DNA of 64,000 nucleotides from Belnapia arida. Lineage in GTDB: Bacteria; Pseudomonadota; Alphaproteobacteria; Acetobacterales; Acetobacteraceae. Positions 28,765 to 37,701 of the stretch are shown here, in pieces. The notes under the pieces were generated by a model. The model had not been told where the DNA came from and did no database searches. It was given only the letters and a program-made list of their open reading frames with translations. The stretch's first letter is position 1. Each line of letters starts with the position of its first letter. The stretch spans positions 39,946 to 103,945 of the forward strand of contig NZ_JAETWB010000017.1 in the NCBI RefSeq assembly GCF_016773205.1. Direction: 5' to 3'. A program made the translations under genes and the position numbers.

Positions 28765-29202
28765 TCACGCCCTCCGGGAGATACCCGCTGGGCCAAACTG
28801 CGGTGACAACGCCTGCACGATGCGGCACTCGGCGACGGTACCGTGACGGCACTGGCCGATGAGGTCCCGCAGTTCATGCCGGAGCGCCTCGAGGTCGGCA
28901 ATCTTGCGCTCGACCTTCTCCAGGTGCTCGCGGGCCACCCGGTCCACGGCGTCGCAGGGCTGGTTTCGGTCGTCGGCGAGCTGGAGCAGGTCGCGCACCT
29001 GGTCGAGCGAGAACCCGAGGTCTCGGGCACGCCGAACGAAGCTCAGCCGCTCCAGATGCTCCGCCCCGTAGGCCCGGTAGTTCCCAGAGGTCCGCTCAGG
29101 CGCCGCGAGGACACCGACCCGCTCGTACCAGCGAATCGTCTCTACTTTGGTGCCGGTCGCCTTCGCCAGGTCGCCGATGCTGAATGAGATTTCCGACGGC
29201 AT
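28765..29202 (-). CDS. MerR-family heavy-metal regulator (ZntR/CadR/PbrR type)
   Basis: A 145-residue MerR protein. The N-terminal winged helix is FSIGDLAKATGTKVETIRWY, followed by the dimerisation coiled coil. Cysteines at positions 83 (QPCDAVD), 119 (GQCRH) and 126 (AECRI) match the metal ligands of the Zn/Cd/Pb-sensing branch, with Cys83 from the partner subunit. It is divergent from the P-type ATPase gene, and its start codon adjoins the shared promoter, so it should both activate the ATPase and control itself. Confidence 0.9.
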   Translation of the reverse strand: MPSEISFSIGDLAKATGTKVETIRWYERVGVLAAPERTSGNYRAYGAEHLERLSFVRRARDLGFSLDQVRDLLQLADDRNQPCDAVDRVAREHLEKVERKIADLEALRHELRDLIGQCRHGTVAECRIVQALSPQFGPAGISRRA

Positions 29203-29206
29203 GACC

Positions 29207-29237
29207 TTGACCCTGTAGCGGCCACAGGGTCCATATG
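29207..29237 (+). promoter_or_regulatory. MerR-type promoter and operator driving the P-type ATPase
   Basis: TTGACC (29207-29212) and CATATG (29232-29237) are separated by 19 bases, the over-long spacing typical of MerR-activated promoters. The spacer holds a perfect dyad: GACCCTGT at 29209-29216 and ACAGGGTC at 29224-29231. This is close to known ZntR/CadR/PbrR operators. Transcription would begin just before the ATG at 29245, so the ATPase may be translated from 29245 without leader or from the ATG at 29284. Confidence 0.75.
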
Positions 29238-29244
29238 AGGCGCC

Positions 29245-31482
29245 ATGCTCCCCTGGCGCAACCCAGGGCAACCCGAGAACGGGATGGTGGCGATGGCGGA
29301 CGGCGAACTGGTTGAGGTGGACGCGAGGTCCCCAGCGACCCTGCGGTACCGGGTCGAGGGCATGGATTGCCCCTCCTGCGCCTCGAAGATCGAGACGGCT
29401 GTCGGCCGGGTGGCGGGCGCCGAGGACATCCGGGTCAACTACGGCACCCAGATCCTGGCCTTCCGGCTGGACGAGGCAGCCACGCCCCGATCGGCCATCG
29501 AGGACCAGGTCCGCAAGCTCGGCTACGCCATCGCGCCGGTTGAGGGGCCACGGGTCATTGCGGGTGAACCGGGCGCCGCCGAGCCCGAGGTCCGCAGTCC
29601 TGTCCGCCAGCGCTGGTGGAGGGGCGCCAAGGCCCAGCTGGCCGCCGTGCTCGGTGGGCTGACCGCGGTCGGGTTCGCCGCCTCGCTCGTCGCCCCCGCC
29701 CTGGACCATTGGGCCTACCTGCCCGCCGCCCTGTTCGGCCTCGCATTCTTCGGCCGGAAGGCGATCGCCGCAGCGCGTGCCGGGTCGCCCTTCAGCATCG
29801 AGATGCTGATGTCGATTGCCACGGTCGGCGCCATTGCTATCGGCGCTGCCTCCGAGGCGGCGGTTGTGGTCTTCCTGTTCACCATCGGCGAGCTCCTCGA
29901 GGGCGTCGCGGCCGGTCGGGCGCGGGCGGGCATCGAAGCGCTCGGTGCCCTGGTGCCGAAGACGGCGCTGCTCGTTGAGAACGGCACGGCGCGAGAGGTG
30001 TCCGCTGCCAGGCTGAAGGTGGGCGACCTCGTGCTGGTCCGCCCAGGCGACCGCGTCTCTGCGGATGGCGAAGTGGTCGAGGGCGCGTCCGAGGTGGACG
30101 AGAGTCCCGTCACCGGCGAATCCGTGCCGGTGTCCAAGGCTGAGGGCACCCCGGTCTTCGCGGGTAGCGTCAATGCCTCGGGCGCGCTTCAGGTCCGGGT
30201 GACGAAGCCTGCCTCGGACAACACCATCGCCCGCATCATCCGCTTGGTGGAGGAGGCCCAAGAAGCCAAGGCGCCCACCGCCCGCTTCATCGAACGCTTC
30301 TCTGCCGTCTACACGCCTATTGCCGTCTCCATCGCGGCCTTGGTCGCCGTGGCGCCGCCGCTCCTCCTCGGTGCTGACTGGGACACCTGGGTCTACCGCG
30401 GGCTGGCGCTGCTGCTGGTGGCCTGCCCCTGCGCTCTCATCCTCTCAACACCCGCGGCCATCGCCTCCGGCCTAGCGGTCGGTGCCCGGCGCGGCCTGCT
30501 CGTGAAGGGCGGCGGCGCCCTGGAGACCATCGGCCGCGTCCGCACGGTTGCTTTCGACAAGACCGGTACCCTGACCGAGGGGCGCCCGCGCGTTACCGAC
30601 GTCCTGGTGCTGACCGGCTCCGAGCGTACCATGCTCGGCCTCGCCGCTGCCGTGGAGAACGGGTCCAGCCACCCGCTCGGCCGCGCCATTCTTGAGCGAG
30701 CGGCAGCGGACGGCATCCCGCTGCGCCCTGCAAAAGACTCGCGGACCATTCCCGGCAAGGCCGTCGAGGCCGTCGTCACCGGCAAGCAGGTCAGCGTCGG
30801 CTCGCCCTCACATGCGAGCGCACAGGCGCCGCTCCCAGCCGACGTGAAGCAGGCGGTGGGCGGGTGGGAGGGCGAAGGAAAAACGGTGGTCGTCGTATCC
30901 GTGGACGGCAGCCCCATCGGCCTAGTCGCCGTCCGCGACGAGCCTCGCGCCGACGCTGCCGCTGGCATTCGGGCGCTGCGCGACTTCGGAGTGCGGCCAG
31001 TGATGCTGACAGGGGACAATCCGCGAACCGGCAAGGCCATCGCCGCCGCGCTCGGCCTCGATGTGCAGGCGGGCTTGCTGCCAGAGGACAAGCTACGCGA
31101 AATTGGTGTCCTGAAGGAGAGGGCGCCGGTGGCCATGGTTGGCGACGGCATCAACGACGCCCCCGCGCTGGCCGCCGCGTCGGTCGGCATTGCCATGGGT
31201 GGCGGGACCGACGTGGCGCTCGAGACCGCCGACGCCGCGCTGCTGAACAGCCGCGTCGTGGACGTCGCTGCCTTAGTTGGGCTGTCGCGCGCGACGCTGG
31301 CGAACATCCATCAGAACGTGGCCATCGCACTCGGTCTGAAGGCGGTCTTCCTGGTGACGACGGTCATCGGCGTCACCGGTCTGTGGCCCGCCGTCCTCGC
31401 TGACACGGGTGCCACGGTGCTGGTGACGATCAACGCCCTGCGCCTCCTCGGGCACCGGTTCCGCTTCAAGGATGACCGGTGA
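29245..31482 (+). CDS. zntA: Heavy-metal P1B-type ATPase, Zn/Cd/Pb exporter
   Basis: A 745-residue pump. One N-terminal heavy-metal-associated domain carries GMDCPSCASK. The membrane motif ACPCALILSTPAAIASG, phosphorylation site DKTGTLTEG, the HP motif (SSHPLGRA) and the hinge GDGINDAPAL are all present, making it complete. P1B ATPases export Zn, Cd or Pb from the cytoplasm at the cost of ATP. In-frame ATG codons at 29284 and 29293 are alternative starts; the latter two fit better with a leader. Its stop overlaps the GTG of the next gene. Confidence 0.92.
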   Translation: MLPWRNPGQPENGMVAMADGELVEVDARSPATLRYRVEGMDCPSCASKIETAVGRVAGAEDIRVNYGTQILAFRLDEAATPRSAIEDQVRKLGYAIAPVEGPRVIAGEPGAAEPEVRSPVRQRWWRGAKAQLAAVLGGLTAVGFAASLVAPALDHWAYLPAALFGLAFFGRKAIAAARAGSPFSIEMLMSIATVGAIAIGAASEAAVVVFLFTIGELLEGVAAGRARAGIEALGALVPKTALLVENGTAREVSAARLKVGDLVLVRPGDRVSADGEVVEGASEVDESPVTGESVPVSKAEGTPVFAGSVNASGALQVRVTKPASDNTIARIIRLVEEAQEAKAPTARFIERFSAVYTPIAVSIAALVAVAPPLLLGADWDTWVYRGLALLLVACPCALILSTPAAIASGLAVGARRGLLVKGGGALETIGRVRTVAFDKTGTLTEGRPRVTDVLVLTGSERTMLGLAAAVENGSSHPLGRAILERAAADGIPLRPAKDSRTIPGKAVEAVVTGKQVSVGSPSHASAQAPLPADVKQAVGGWEGEGKTVVVVSVDGSPIGLVAVRDEPRADAAAGIRALRDFGVRPVMLTGDNPRTGKAIAAALGLDVQAGLLPEDKLREIGVLKERAPVAMVGDGINDAPALAAASVGIAMGGGTDVALETADAALLNSRVVDVAALVGLSRATLANIHQNVAIALGLKAVFLVTTVIGVTGLWPAVLADTGATVLVTINALRLLGHRFRFKDDR

Positions 31483-31724
31483 TCCTAGAATCGACCATCA
31501 CCTGCCCGGTCTGCGGCACCGCAAAGACTGAGACCATGCCGACCGACGCCTGCCAGTTTTTCTACAATTGCACGGGATGCGGAAGGCTGCTCCGCCCAAA
31601 GCCGGGCGACTGCTGCGTGTTCTGCTCCTACGGCACGGTCCCGTGCCCGCCCGTGCATGCCGAAGGCCGGGGCTGCTGCCGCGCCACGGTGCCGCCAGTC
31701 GCGTCTCCAATGGACGAAGGATGA
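31479..31724 (+). CDS. GDCCVxC-domain protein
   Basis: An 81-residue Cys-rich cytoplasmic protein starting at a GTG that overlaps the ATPase stop. It contains CPVCG near the start, CTGCG in the middle and the signature GDCCVFCSYG, followed by CPP and GCC. This matches the small family named for the GDCCVxC motif, often found beside heavy-metal resistance genes. Its role is unknown; it may carry or buffer metal for the ATPase. Co-transcription with the ATPase is very likely. Confidence 0.8.
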   Translation: MILESTITCPVCGTAKTETMPTDACQFFYNCTGCGRLLRPKPGDCCVFCSYGTVPCPPVHAEGRGCCRATVPPVASPMDEG

Positions 31725-31834
31725 TAGGCGCGGGCCCTTATGACCCTGCCGACCGTGCAGGCGGCACCCTGGGCGTCGCCCATCCACCTCGCAGCTGGGG
31801 CGCCATGGGCAGATCGGCGATTCCATCCGCAGCC

Positions 31835-32497
31835 CTAGTGACGGCGGCCACCGCCACCATGGCGGCCGCCGAAGTGGTGGTGGCCACCGAAGTGATGACG
31901 GTGGCCAAAGTGATGGTGGTGGCGATGGCCCCAGCCGCCGCCGAAGAAGCCGAACGACACGGCAGGGCCGCCCCAGTAAGGAGCGTAGGACGGGGCGCCC
32001 CAGTAGGACGGGGCACCGTAGTAGGTGTTCGGGGCATAAAGGTAGGGCGTGCTCGCCGCCGTCGTCGGCATCTTGTTGCCGCTCGCGGTCATGCACTGAA
32101 CGTAGGCCGCGTCGTAACGCTGCTGCAGGCTGCCCGCCGACGCCTGAGCGTTCCCGGCGCCAACGGCCGATCCCGCCAGCAGGCCGCCTCCGGCGCCGAT
32201 CGCGGCCCCCGCCCCCGCATTGCCGCCCGCCGCCCCGAGCAGGGCACCCGCACTGGCGCCGAGCGCCGTGCCCACGGCGGCGCTGCCGACCGCACTCTGG
32301 TTCGCCGCCTGCTGGGGCGAGCCGCCGATCTGCTGCTGCGCGTGGCCGCGGCAGGCGGCGTCCTCTTGCTGGAACTGAGCAAGGTTCTTCCCCTCCGCTG
32401 GAACCATCCAGACGTTGGGACCCGTCGGCGGCGCGACAGCGCAGGCGCCGAGGGCGAGCGCCCCGGCGAGTGCGGAGGTAAACCTGAGGCCCGACAT
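31835..32497 (-). CDS. Glycine-zipper lipoprotein with His-rich tail
   Basis: A 220-residue protein with a lipoprotein signal (ALALGAC; lipidated Cys19). Residues 70-115 form a Gly/Ala-rich zipper helix pair (ASAGALLGAAGG and AAIGAGGGLLAGSAVGAG) typical of membrane-inserting glycine-zipper proteins. After a Tyr/Pro/Ser linker the last 35 residues are His/Gly-rich (GHRHHHHFGHRHHFGGHHHF). It is likely an envelope protein able to bind metal. It points towards the ATPase operon and ends 110 bases from it. Confidence 0.7.
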   Translation of the reverse strand: MSGLRFTSALAGALALGACAVAPPTGPNVWMVPAEGKNLAQFQQEDAACRGHAQQQIGGSPQQAANQSAVGSAAVGTALGASAGALLGAAGGNAGAGAAIGAGGGLLAGSAVGAGNAQASAGSLQQRYDAAYVQCMTASGNKMPTTAASTPYLYAPNTYYGAPSYWGAPSYAPYWGGPAVSFGFFGGGWGHRHHHHFGHRHHFGGHHHFGGRHGGGGRRH

Positions 32498-32787
32498 GGC
32501 GGCGTTTCTCCGGCCCGCTTCACAGCTGTGCCTAGCCGGGCGGGCTTGTGGGAAAAACGTCCTTGCGGACCATCGGTTCAGCCCGGCCCTGGGCTGCCGC
32601 CCGCGCGAGCCGCGACGAACAGCCGAGCATGGGGTATCCGAGGACCGGCCACCATCAGGGGTTCAGCGTGCGACCAGCGCCAGACCCAGGGGATCCGTCA
32701 ACCGATGCCGACCATCGTTTCAAACCGGAGTGCAGCATGCTGAAGACCCAGACCCTCGCCGTCGAGTGAGCGCACCGCCTGCTCAGC

Positions 32788-33174
32788 GTGCTCCGCATCG
32801 TCGCCGCGCTCATCTTTCTCGAGCACGGCACCCAAAAGCTGTTCGGTTTCCCGCCGCGCGCCAGCGGCATGGGACCCGAGACCTTCTCCCTGCTGTGGTT
32901 CGCGGCGGTAATTGAGGTTGTCGGCGGGGTCCTGCTGCTGCTCGGTCTTTTCACGCGGCCGGTGGCGTTCCTCCTCGCGGGTGAAATGGCTTTCGCCTAC
33001 TTCATCGGCCACGCGCCGCGGAACCTGTTCCCGGTGCTGAACGGCGGCGACGCCGCCATCCTTTACTGCTTCGTGTTCCTCTATATGTCCGCGGCTGGCG
33101 GCGGCGTCTGGAGCCTCGACCATGCCAGGGAGCGGAAGTCGCTCGGCGTCGGGCAGAACGTCATCGCCAGCTGA
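32788..33174 (+). CDS. DoxX-family membrane protein, probably shortened at the N-terminus
   Basis: A four-helix membrane protein of 128 residues from the GTG at 32788, with the DoxX pattern LRIVAALIFLEHGTQKLFGF. The same frame upstream encodes MLKTQTLAVE from an ATG at 32737, then a TGA at 32767-32769, then AHRLLS leading into the GTG. Relatives have Trp at that position, so TGG to TGA is likely. The gene is therefore either re-initiated at the GTG or lost its leader. DoxX proteins are linked to redox and sulphur stress; role here unknown. Confidence 0.7.
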   Translation: MLRIVAALIFLEHGTQKLFGFPPRASGMGPETFSLLWFAAVIEVVGGVLLLLGLFTRPVAFLLAGEMAFAYFIGHAPRNLFPVLNGGDAAILYCFVFLYMSAAGGGVWSLDHARERKSLGVGQNVIAS

Positions 33175-33190
33175 GTCCTGCTTGGCCAGG

Positions 33191-33208
33191 GCCGCCTTGA
33201 ACGGCGGC
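33191..33208. terminator. Hairpin between convergent DoxX and CDF genes
   Basis: GCCGCC (33191-33196) and GGCGGC (33203-33208) form a 6-base stem with a 6-base loop in the 46-base gap between two convergent genes. There is no T-tract on either side, so it is a weak terminator candidate. Confidence 0.3.
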
Positions 33209-33220
33209 TTCGGATGCCGG

Positions 33221-34111
33221 TCAGGGCAGGACGAGCACGCCCGACTGCTTGGCCTTGTGCGGCGGCTCGAGGTGGATGGTGATCAGGGCGTCTCCGGTTT
33301 CCTCGCGGAGCGCGTGCTCGACGCGGTCGCAGACGTCGTGCGCCTCGCCGACCGGCATCTCGCGGGGGACCACGAGGTGGAACTCGATGAAGGTCACCCT
33401 GCCCGCGTGCCGGACCCGGAGGTCGTGCGCCTCGATGGCGCCTTCGGCATTCTCCGAGATAACGGCCCGGATGCGGTCGAGCACCTCCTTAGCCGGGGCG
33501 GCGTCCATCAGGCCACCAACCGATTCCCGGACCAGGCCCCAGCCGGTCCAGAGGATGTTGAGGGCCACGACGGCCGCTAGCGCCGGGTCGAGCCAAGCCC
33601 ACCCGGTGAGCGGCACCAGCGCGAAGCCGACCAGGACGCCGCCCGAGGTGAAGACGTCGGTCAGCAGATGCTTGCCGTCGGCGGTCAGGGCAGGTGAGCG
33701 CCAGCGCCGACCGAAGCGCAACAGGACTGAGGACCAAGCGGCGTTCATCACCGTCGCCACCCCGTTGATGGCCATGCCGAGCAGCGGCGCATCCACCGGG
33801 GACGGGTTCAGGAAGCCTTGATACGCCTCGCGCAGGATGGACATGGCGGCCACGAGGACGAGGACACCCTCGATGACGGCGGAAAAGTACTCCGCCTTGT
33901 AGTGGCCGTAGGGGTGGTTCGCGTCCGGCGGCAGGGCGCTGACCCGCAGCGCTACCACGGCGGCGGCGGCCGCCGCCACGTTGATGATGCTCTCGAGCGC
34001 GTCCGAGTAGAGGGCAACGCTGCCGGTCACCCACCAGGCGGCGAACTTGGTGGTCAGGACCAAGCAACCGACGACGAGGCTGCCAAGAGCGAGTTGGACA
34101 GTGCGAGGCAT
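33221..34111 (-). CDS. CDF-family cation exporter, intact
   Basis: A 296-residue cation diffusion facilitator with six membrane helices. The start is the ATG at 34111 (MPRTVQLALG), preceded by GGAG; the frame extends further upstream without sense. The first metal-site helix reads LYSDALESIINVAAA, with an Asp pair in place of the His-Asp pair of ZnT exporters, which suggests Fe or Mn, or Cd, transport. The second site is HLLTDVFTSGG. The C-terminal domain (VTFIEFHLVVP and HDVCDRVEHAL) is complete. Unlike the CDF gene at 15860-16798, this one has no lesions. Confidence 0.88.
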   Translation of the reverse strand: MPRTVQLALGSLVVGCLVLTTKFAAWWVTGSVALYSDALESIINVAAAAAAVVALRVSALPPDANHPYGHYKAEYFSAVIEGVLVLVAAMSILREAYQGFLNPSPVDAPLLGMAINGVATVMNAAWSSVLLRFGRRWRSPALTADGKHLLTDVFTSGGVLVGFALVPLTGWAWLDPALAAVVALNILWTGWGLVRESVGGLMDAAPAKEVLDRIRAVISENAEGAIEAHDLRVRHAGRVTFIEFHLVVPREMPVGEAHDVCDRVEHALREETGDALITIHLEPPHKAKQSGVLVLP

Positions 34112-34359
34112 GGGGGGAACTCCGGTCTCTCTGGACACCCCGACCGTGGCCCGGAGCGGGACCGCAGGCGTGGCGCGCCAGGCAAGCGGGCTCGGCACGT
34201 TGAACAGGAGCACGTCCAGCCACATTGGCTTCCGACATCATAGGGCACGCATGAACAGGTGCTTAACTGTTCATATGTTACAGCGGTTCCGCCTGCTCGA
34301 TGCCAAAGATGCCCCTCCGACGGCGCTCGGGCGGCCTGGGGCCAGGAATGACCTCGCGG

Positions 34360-34722
34360 TCAGAGCTCGCGGGGCGTCACCCAGGGTCCGGCGGACAGGC
34401 AGCCCGCCATTATCTCGAGGACGGCGGCGACGCGAGCCGGTCGGTGCCCGCTGGGCGGCATACGACGTTCAGCGCGATCGGCGGCATGGACCAGTCGGAT
34501 GGTGGCTTCGCGGGAAGCGGCGCTGCACTCCGACCGGAACGCCGCGGCGGCGCGAGCGGTGCGACGCCACTTGCCCGAGACGAAGGACGGCTCGGCCGGG
34601 CGGGGCGCCTGCTGCGCCCCCCACCTGGACAGCGTCTCGGCGGGACCGTAGCGGCTTGCGCCGCCAGATCCACGCACTCGGGCCAGGATCGGACAGCCCT
34701 CCTGCAACTCCCAGAACTCCAT
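34360..34722 (-). CDS. Hypothetical protein (120 aa), low support
   Basis: This is the most protein-like frame in an otherwise empty stretch from 34112 to 34840. It begins MEFWELQEGCPILARVRGSG and continues with a basic, helical segment (EATIRLVHAADRAERRM). No family, signal peptide or membrane helix is recognised, and the ribosome binding site is weak. Overlapping frames on the plus strand look less plausible. It may be a decayed gene. Confidence 0.35.
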   Translation of the reverse strand: MEFWELQEGCPILARVRGSGGASRYGPAETLSRWGAQQAPRPAEPSFVSGKWRRTARAAAAFRSECSAASREATIRLVHAADRAERRMPPSGHRPARVAAVLEIMAGCLSAGPWVTPREL

Positions 34723-34840
34723 GCCTGCTGAACAGGGCTTGCATGGACAGAAGGGCTTACGGGGCAACCCGTGACTGGTAACTCCGCTTGGTTCGGCATG
34801 GGGCTTGGGAGCCACATCCTCGGCCGGTCAGGAGGGTAGC

Positions 34841-35050
34841 ATGGCAAACCTGTGGACGAAGAAGAACCCGCTGCTGAGCATGATGCTGAGCGGCACGAAT
34901 GCCTGGGCCGGAGCCGCCCGCAGCACCATGACTGCCCAAGTCAGGCGCCAGCACTCGGCGGCCATGCGCGAGGGCGCCAACCGGGTGACCGGGTTCTGGA
35001 CGGCAGCGATGACCGGCGCAACGCCCAAGGCGCGGAAGAAGCGGACTTGA
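34841..35050 (+). CDS. Small basic helical protein (69 aa)
   Basis: The ATG at 34841 is preceded by the strong site AGGAGG. The protein is basic and helical: MANLWTKKNPLLSMMLSG, then NAWAGAARSTMTAQVRRQ and a C-terminal TPKARKKRT. Short proteins of this type with repeated Met and Ala and a Lys/Arg tail are common as hypotheticals in alphaproteobacteria; their function is unknown, and phasin- or DNA-associated roles are guesses. It lies 10 bases before the SRAP gene, so the two are probably co-transcribed. Confidence 0.6.
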   Translation: MANLWTKKNPLLSMMLSGTNAWAGAARSTMTAQVRRQHSAAMREGANRVTGFWTAAMTGATPKARKKRT

Positions 35051-35060
35051 GGCGCGGGCG

Positions 35061-35711
35061 ATGTGCAACCTCTACAGCATGACCAGTAACCAGCGGGCCA
35101 TCCTCGGCTTGGCGCGAGCGACCAGAGACACGACCGGCAACTTGCCGCCGCTGCCCAGCATCTTCCCGGACACCATGGCGCCGGTCGTCCGGCAGGCGGA
35201 GGACGGTGAGCGCGAACTCACCATGATGCGCTGGGGCATGCCGGGGCCGATCCAGTTCGGCGGCGCCCCGGTCACCAACATCCGCAACACCCGCAGCCCG
35301 CACTGGCGCCGCTGGTTGAGCCCGGCGCATCGCTGCCTGGTGCCGGTGACCTCCTTCTGCGAATGGGAGGACACCAAGCCGAAGAAAACCCCGGTGTGGT
35401 TCGCCCTATCAGCGGAGCGCCCCCTATTTGCCTTTGCCGGGATCTGGACCACTTGGACTGGGGTGCGTGGCACGAAGGCCAATCCTGTGGACGGCGAGCA
35501 CAAGCTCTATGGCTTCCTGACCTGCGACCCGAATGGCGTGGTCGGACCCATCCACCCCAAGGCCATGCCGGTGCTGCTCGCCACCCCGGACGAGATGGAG
35601 ACTTGGCTCGAGGCGCCCTGGGAGATTGCCCGGAAGCTACAGCGCCCGCTGCCGGACGCCGACATGCTCATCGTGTCCAAGGGCAACCGACAGGATTCGG
35701 GGGTGGCCTGA
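35061..35711 (+). CDS. SOS-response-associated peptidase (SRAP/HMCES/YedK family)
   Basis: A 216-residue SRAP-domain protein. Cys2 (MCNLYSMT) is the residue that forms a thiazolidine link with abasic sites in single-stranded DNA; the NIRNTRSPHWRRWL segment carries the conserved Asn, and FCEWEDTKPKKTPVWF the catalytic Glu. A conserved His is in GPIHPKAMPVLL. These proteins shield abasic sites and release themselves later. Length and motifs are complete. Confidence 0.92.
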   Translation: MCNLYSMTSNQRAILGLARATRDTTGNLPPLPSIFPDTMAPVVRQAEDGERELTMMRWGMPGPIQFGGAPVTNIRNTRSPHWRRWLSPAHRCLVPVTSFCEWEDTKPKKTPVWFALSAERPLFAFAGIWTTWTGVRGTKANPVDGEHKLYGFLTCDPNGVVGPIHPKAMPVLLATPDEMETWLEAPWEIARKLQRPLPDADMLIVSKGNRQDSGVA

Positions 35712-35930
35712 ACAGAATCGGGACGGCAGGCGAGAAGCTGTTCGCGGTGTTCCACTGCACTCTCGGCGGCCTCCTAATCGTCCTCGCGTCGCTAGCCTTC
35801 GACCTCGTGCTCGCAAGACATGGGGACTGGCCAGCCCGGCGGTTCATGGCAGTCGGCGCGCTCACCGTGGACTTGGTGAGTTTGTGCTCGGTGCCATGCT
35901 CGTCCCAGCTCTCAATCGAGCTTGGCTACA
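35708..35930 (+). pseudogene. Possible decayed two-helix membrane protein
   Basis: Right after the SRAP stop, a frame starting at a CTG that overlaps it (CTGA, where ATGA would be expected) reads LNRIGTAGEKLFAVFHCTLG, with a first hydrophobic helix, then HGDWPARRFMAVGALT. Near 35880 the hydrophobic sequence appears to continue in another frame (FVLGAMLVPALNRAWL). A lost start codon plus a frameshift would explain this. Support is limited and the family unknown. Confidence 0.3.
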
Positions 35931-36334
35931 GAGGACAGCCGCATCAGTGGGGAGGTTCCGAAGATTAACTCAACGCGCCCATCAAGACCAAGCGTGTCCC
36001 AATAAGCTACAATCGCCTGCTGGTCTGCCGCGGGCATGTCGCGACGTGTGCGCATTGTTATGCGCTGCCGCTGCGCTGGCGTTAGTTCCTCCCAGAATTG
36101 AGTGAGCCAGCGGTTTTGCCGCACCCGAAGCTGAGAACTAGATGCCGGTGCTGCTATTGCTGATGTTACGACAGGAGCAGCCCTGGTGAACGTGGCGGAA
36201 GCTGCAGACCTGGCTAATGGCGGATTCGGCCGTGGAGCCATGGCGCGGATCGGGCCAGGCCGTGGATTGAGTTCTGCACAACCTCCAAGAACCCAAGCCA
36301 ATGCAGCCAAAGAGAATGCGAAACCTCTACGCAC
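35912..36334 (-). CDS. Putative lipoprotein with a DUF3106-like helical region
   Basis: A 140-residue protein with a lipoprotein signal (LAALAWVLGGC; Cys19), a Pro/Ala/Ser-rich spacer and a C-terminal helical part: RWLTQFWEELTPAQRQRI then MPAADQQAIVAYWDTLG. The W-x-x-L-T-P-x-Q-R pattern is reminiscent of small periplasmic DUF3106-type proteins, but I do not claim the family. GC content is lower than average here, as in the following stretch. Confidence 0.5.
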   Translation of the reverse strand: MRRGFAFSLAALAWVLGGCAELNPRPGPIRAMAPRPNPPLARSAASATFTRAAPVVTSAIAAPASSSQLRVRQNRWLTQFWEELTPAQRQRITMRTRRDMPAADQQAIVAYWDTLGLDGRVELIFGTSPLMRLSSVAKLD

Positions 36335-36670
36335 GACCGGGAATCCTCCTACTCAATGGGGGAATGCCCCAGTGTTACGACGACGGTAGCCAGCCCACAT
36401 CGGCGATTCCGCCGCGCAAAAGCTTCTGCATTCCCGCCGCCTGCCTTGCGGAGTTGCCAGACCACACTGGAAAATCGGCGCAATGATGATTTCGCGGAGC
36501 GAACGGGAGATTATGCGCTGCCGCAAGCGTATCGCTGCTCGTGGCATCTTTGGCTGTTTCTGCCGCAGCCCAAGGCCAACACCACAGAGCCAAGCGCCCG
36601 TTCCTTAATAAAGAAGCACCGGTGCCTCCTCTGCAACTCCTGGCACCACGCCGGTAGCCAAGCCTCCAGG
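36335..36670. other. Intergenic region, nothing recognised
   Basis: Lower in GC than the rest of the window. Short frames on both strands lack protein character. No repeat, hairpin or promoter could be fixed. Confidence 0.35.
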
Positions 36671-37015
36671 TTAGAATGCGTGATGCGCGTGGCGCGCTAA
36701 GCTTAATCCGTGTCGCCGAACCGCGTTCTGCACTGCTTCTGCGTCTCGCGAATTCAATGCGATAATAAGCCTTTCGGCTTCTGACGAGTGGAGCGGCCTC
36801 TCGCCGCTCGCATGCTGCAAAAGGCTGAGTTCTGCTTCACGCAGCCTGGCAACAGCGTCCTCGTCGCACATTCCGCGTAGGGCTCGCAGAACGGTGTCGT
36901 GCATCTCAAAGACGAATGGGTTGGGTGTTGTCAAAGCCTTGAGGAAGGCGTCTTCGAACGCGTCGAATGCCTCGTTGAAGGCTTCGGAGCGCAGCAGTGA
37001 ATGGTTTCCGTTCAT
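36671..37015 (-). pseudogene. C-terminal fragment of a GntR-family regulator (FCD domain)
   Basis: About 114 residues resembling the ligand-binding FCD domain: HDTVLRALRGMCDEDAVARL, then ERLIIALNSRDAEAVQNAVR and a terminal HGLSLARHAHHAF. The final 'RDAEAV...AVRRHG' pattern is characteristic of FadR/GntR regulators. The N-terminal winged helix is missing, and the frame begins with unrelated sequence, so it is a truncated remnant. It sits at the edge of a cluster of other remnants. Confidence 0.5.
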
Positions 37016-37215
37016 GGCACCGCAACGCAGTCGACGTGACATTGGCCAACTCAGACAGTGCCGGTTTAATGCGGATGTGAACGGTTTCACGGCCTCGTTC
37101 CATCCGAGAGCGCATCACGGAGGCTCAGGAGAGTTGTGCACGAATCGCCGCAAACGCAGGATGTCGTGTACGCACGACGGCTACGGCTATGAGATGCAGC
37201 GGCTCTCCAGGACTT

Positions 37216-37554
37216 TTACGTGCCAAGTGCGCGTAGCTTGGCGCGCTCGAGTCGCTCGCGCGTGATGTCCACTACGTAGCCGCCCAGGCTGGTGTCGTGA
37301 ATGAGCAGGCGCCAGGACACCGGGCGGTAACCCTCGCCAATCCCAAGGAGGCCGCCGAAGTTCAACACTGTGTAGGCGACCTGCCCCGAGTACTTGTGGA
37401 GCATCACGTTGCGGACCGAACCGAGGCGGCTAGCCTGACGGTCGTAGACCGCGTTTCCTTAAACCTTTTCGGAGGCGATTAGCCGGTCGGTCCCGCTGAT
37501 TGCAACACTACCATCGCCCTCACTCGTACAGGTCGTTCCTGCCATGCCTGACAT
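37216..37554 (-). pseudogene. PRC-barrel domain protein with an in-frame TAA
   Basis: The frame starts MSGMAGTT, reads DRLIASEKV, meets TAA at 37459-37461, then continues without a break as GNAVYDRQASRLGSVRNV, HKYSGQVAYTVLNFGG and GGYVVDITRERLERA to a normal stop. This is a typical PRC-barrel domain with the stop where relatives have a charged residue. A Met a few codons after the stop could restart a shortened protein. PRC-barrel proteins are common in stress-response regions; function unknown. Confidence 0.7.
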
Positions 37555-37701
37555 GACCACCTCCGTAGGAGCCGATGGAAGCCAACAAAACGGGGACGGG
37601 TTGGCGGGGTCCGGTCGATAGCGGACGACTTGTCTCTGGCCCTCGCGAGCGCCGCTACAGCGGATGCGTGCAGGCACTCGCAGTGCGGCCATTTCCGTTC
37701 G

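Noticed and set aside
31568..32743. A 391-codon plus-strand frame opposite the glycine-zipper lipoprotein
   Set aside because: The minus strand has a lipobox, glycine zipper and His tail; the plus frame is patternless.
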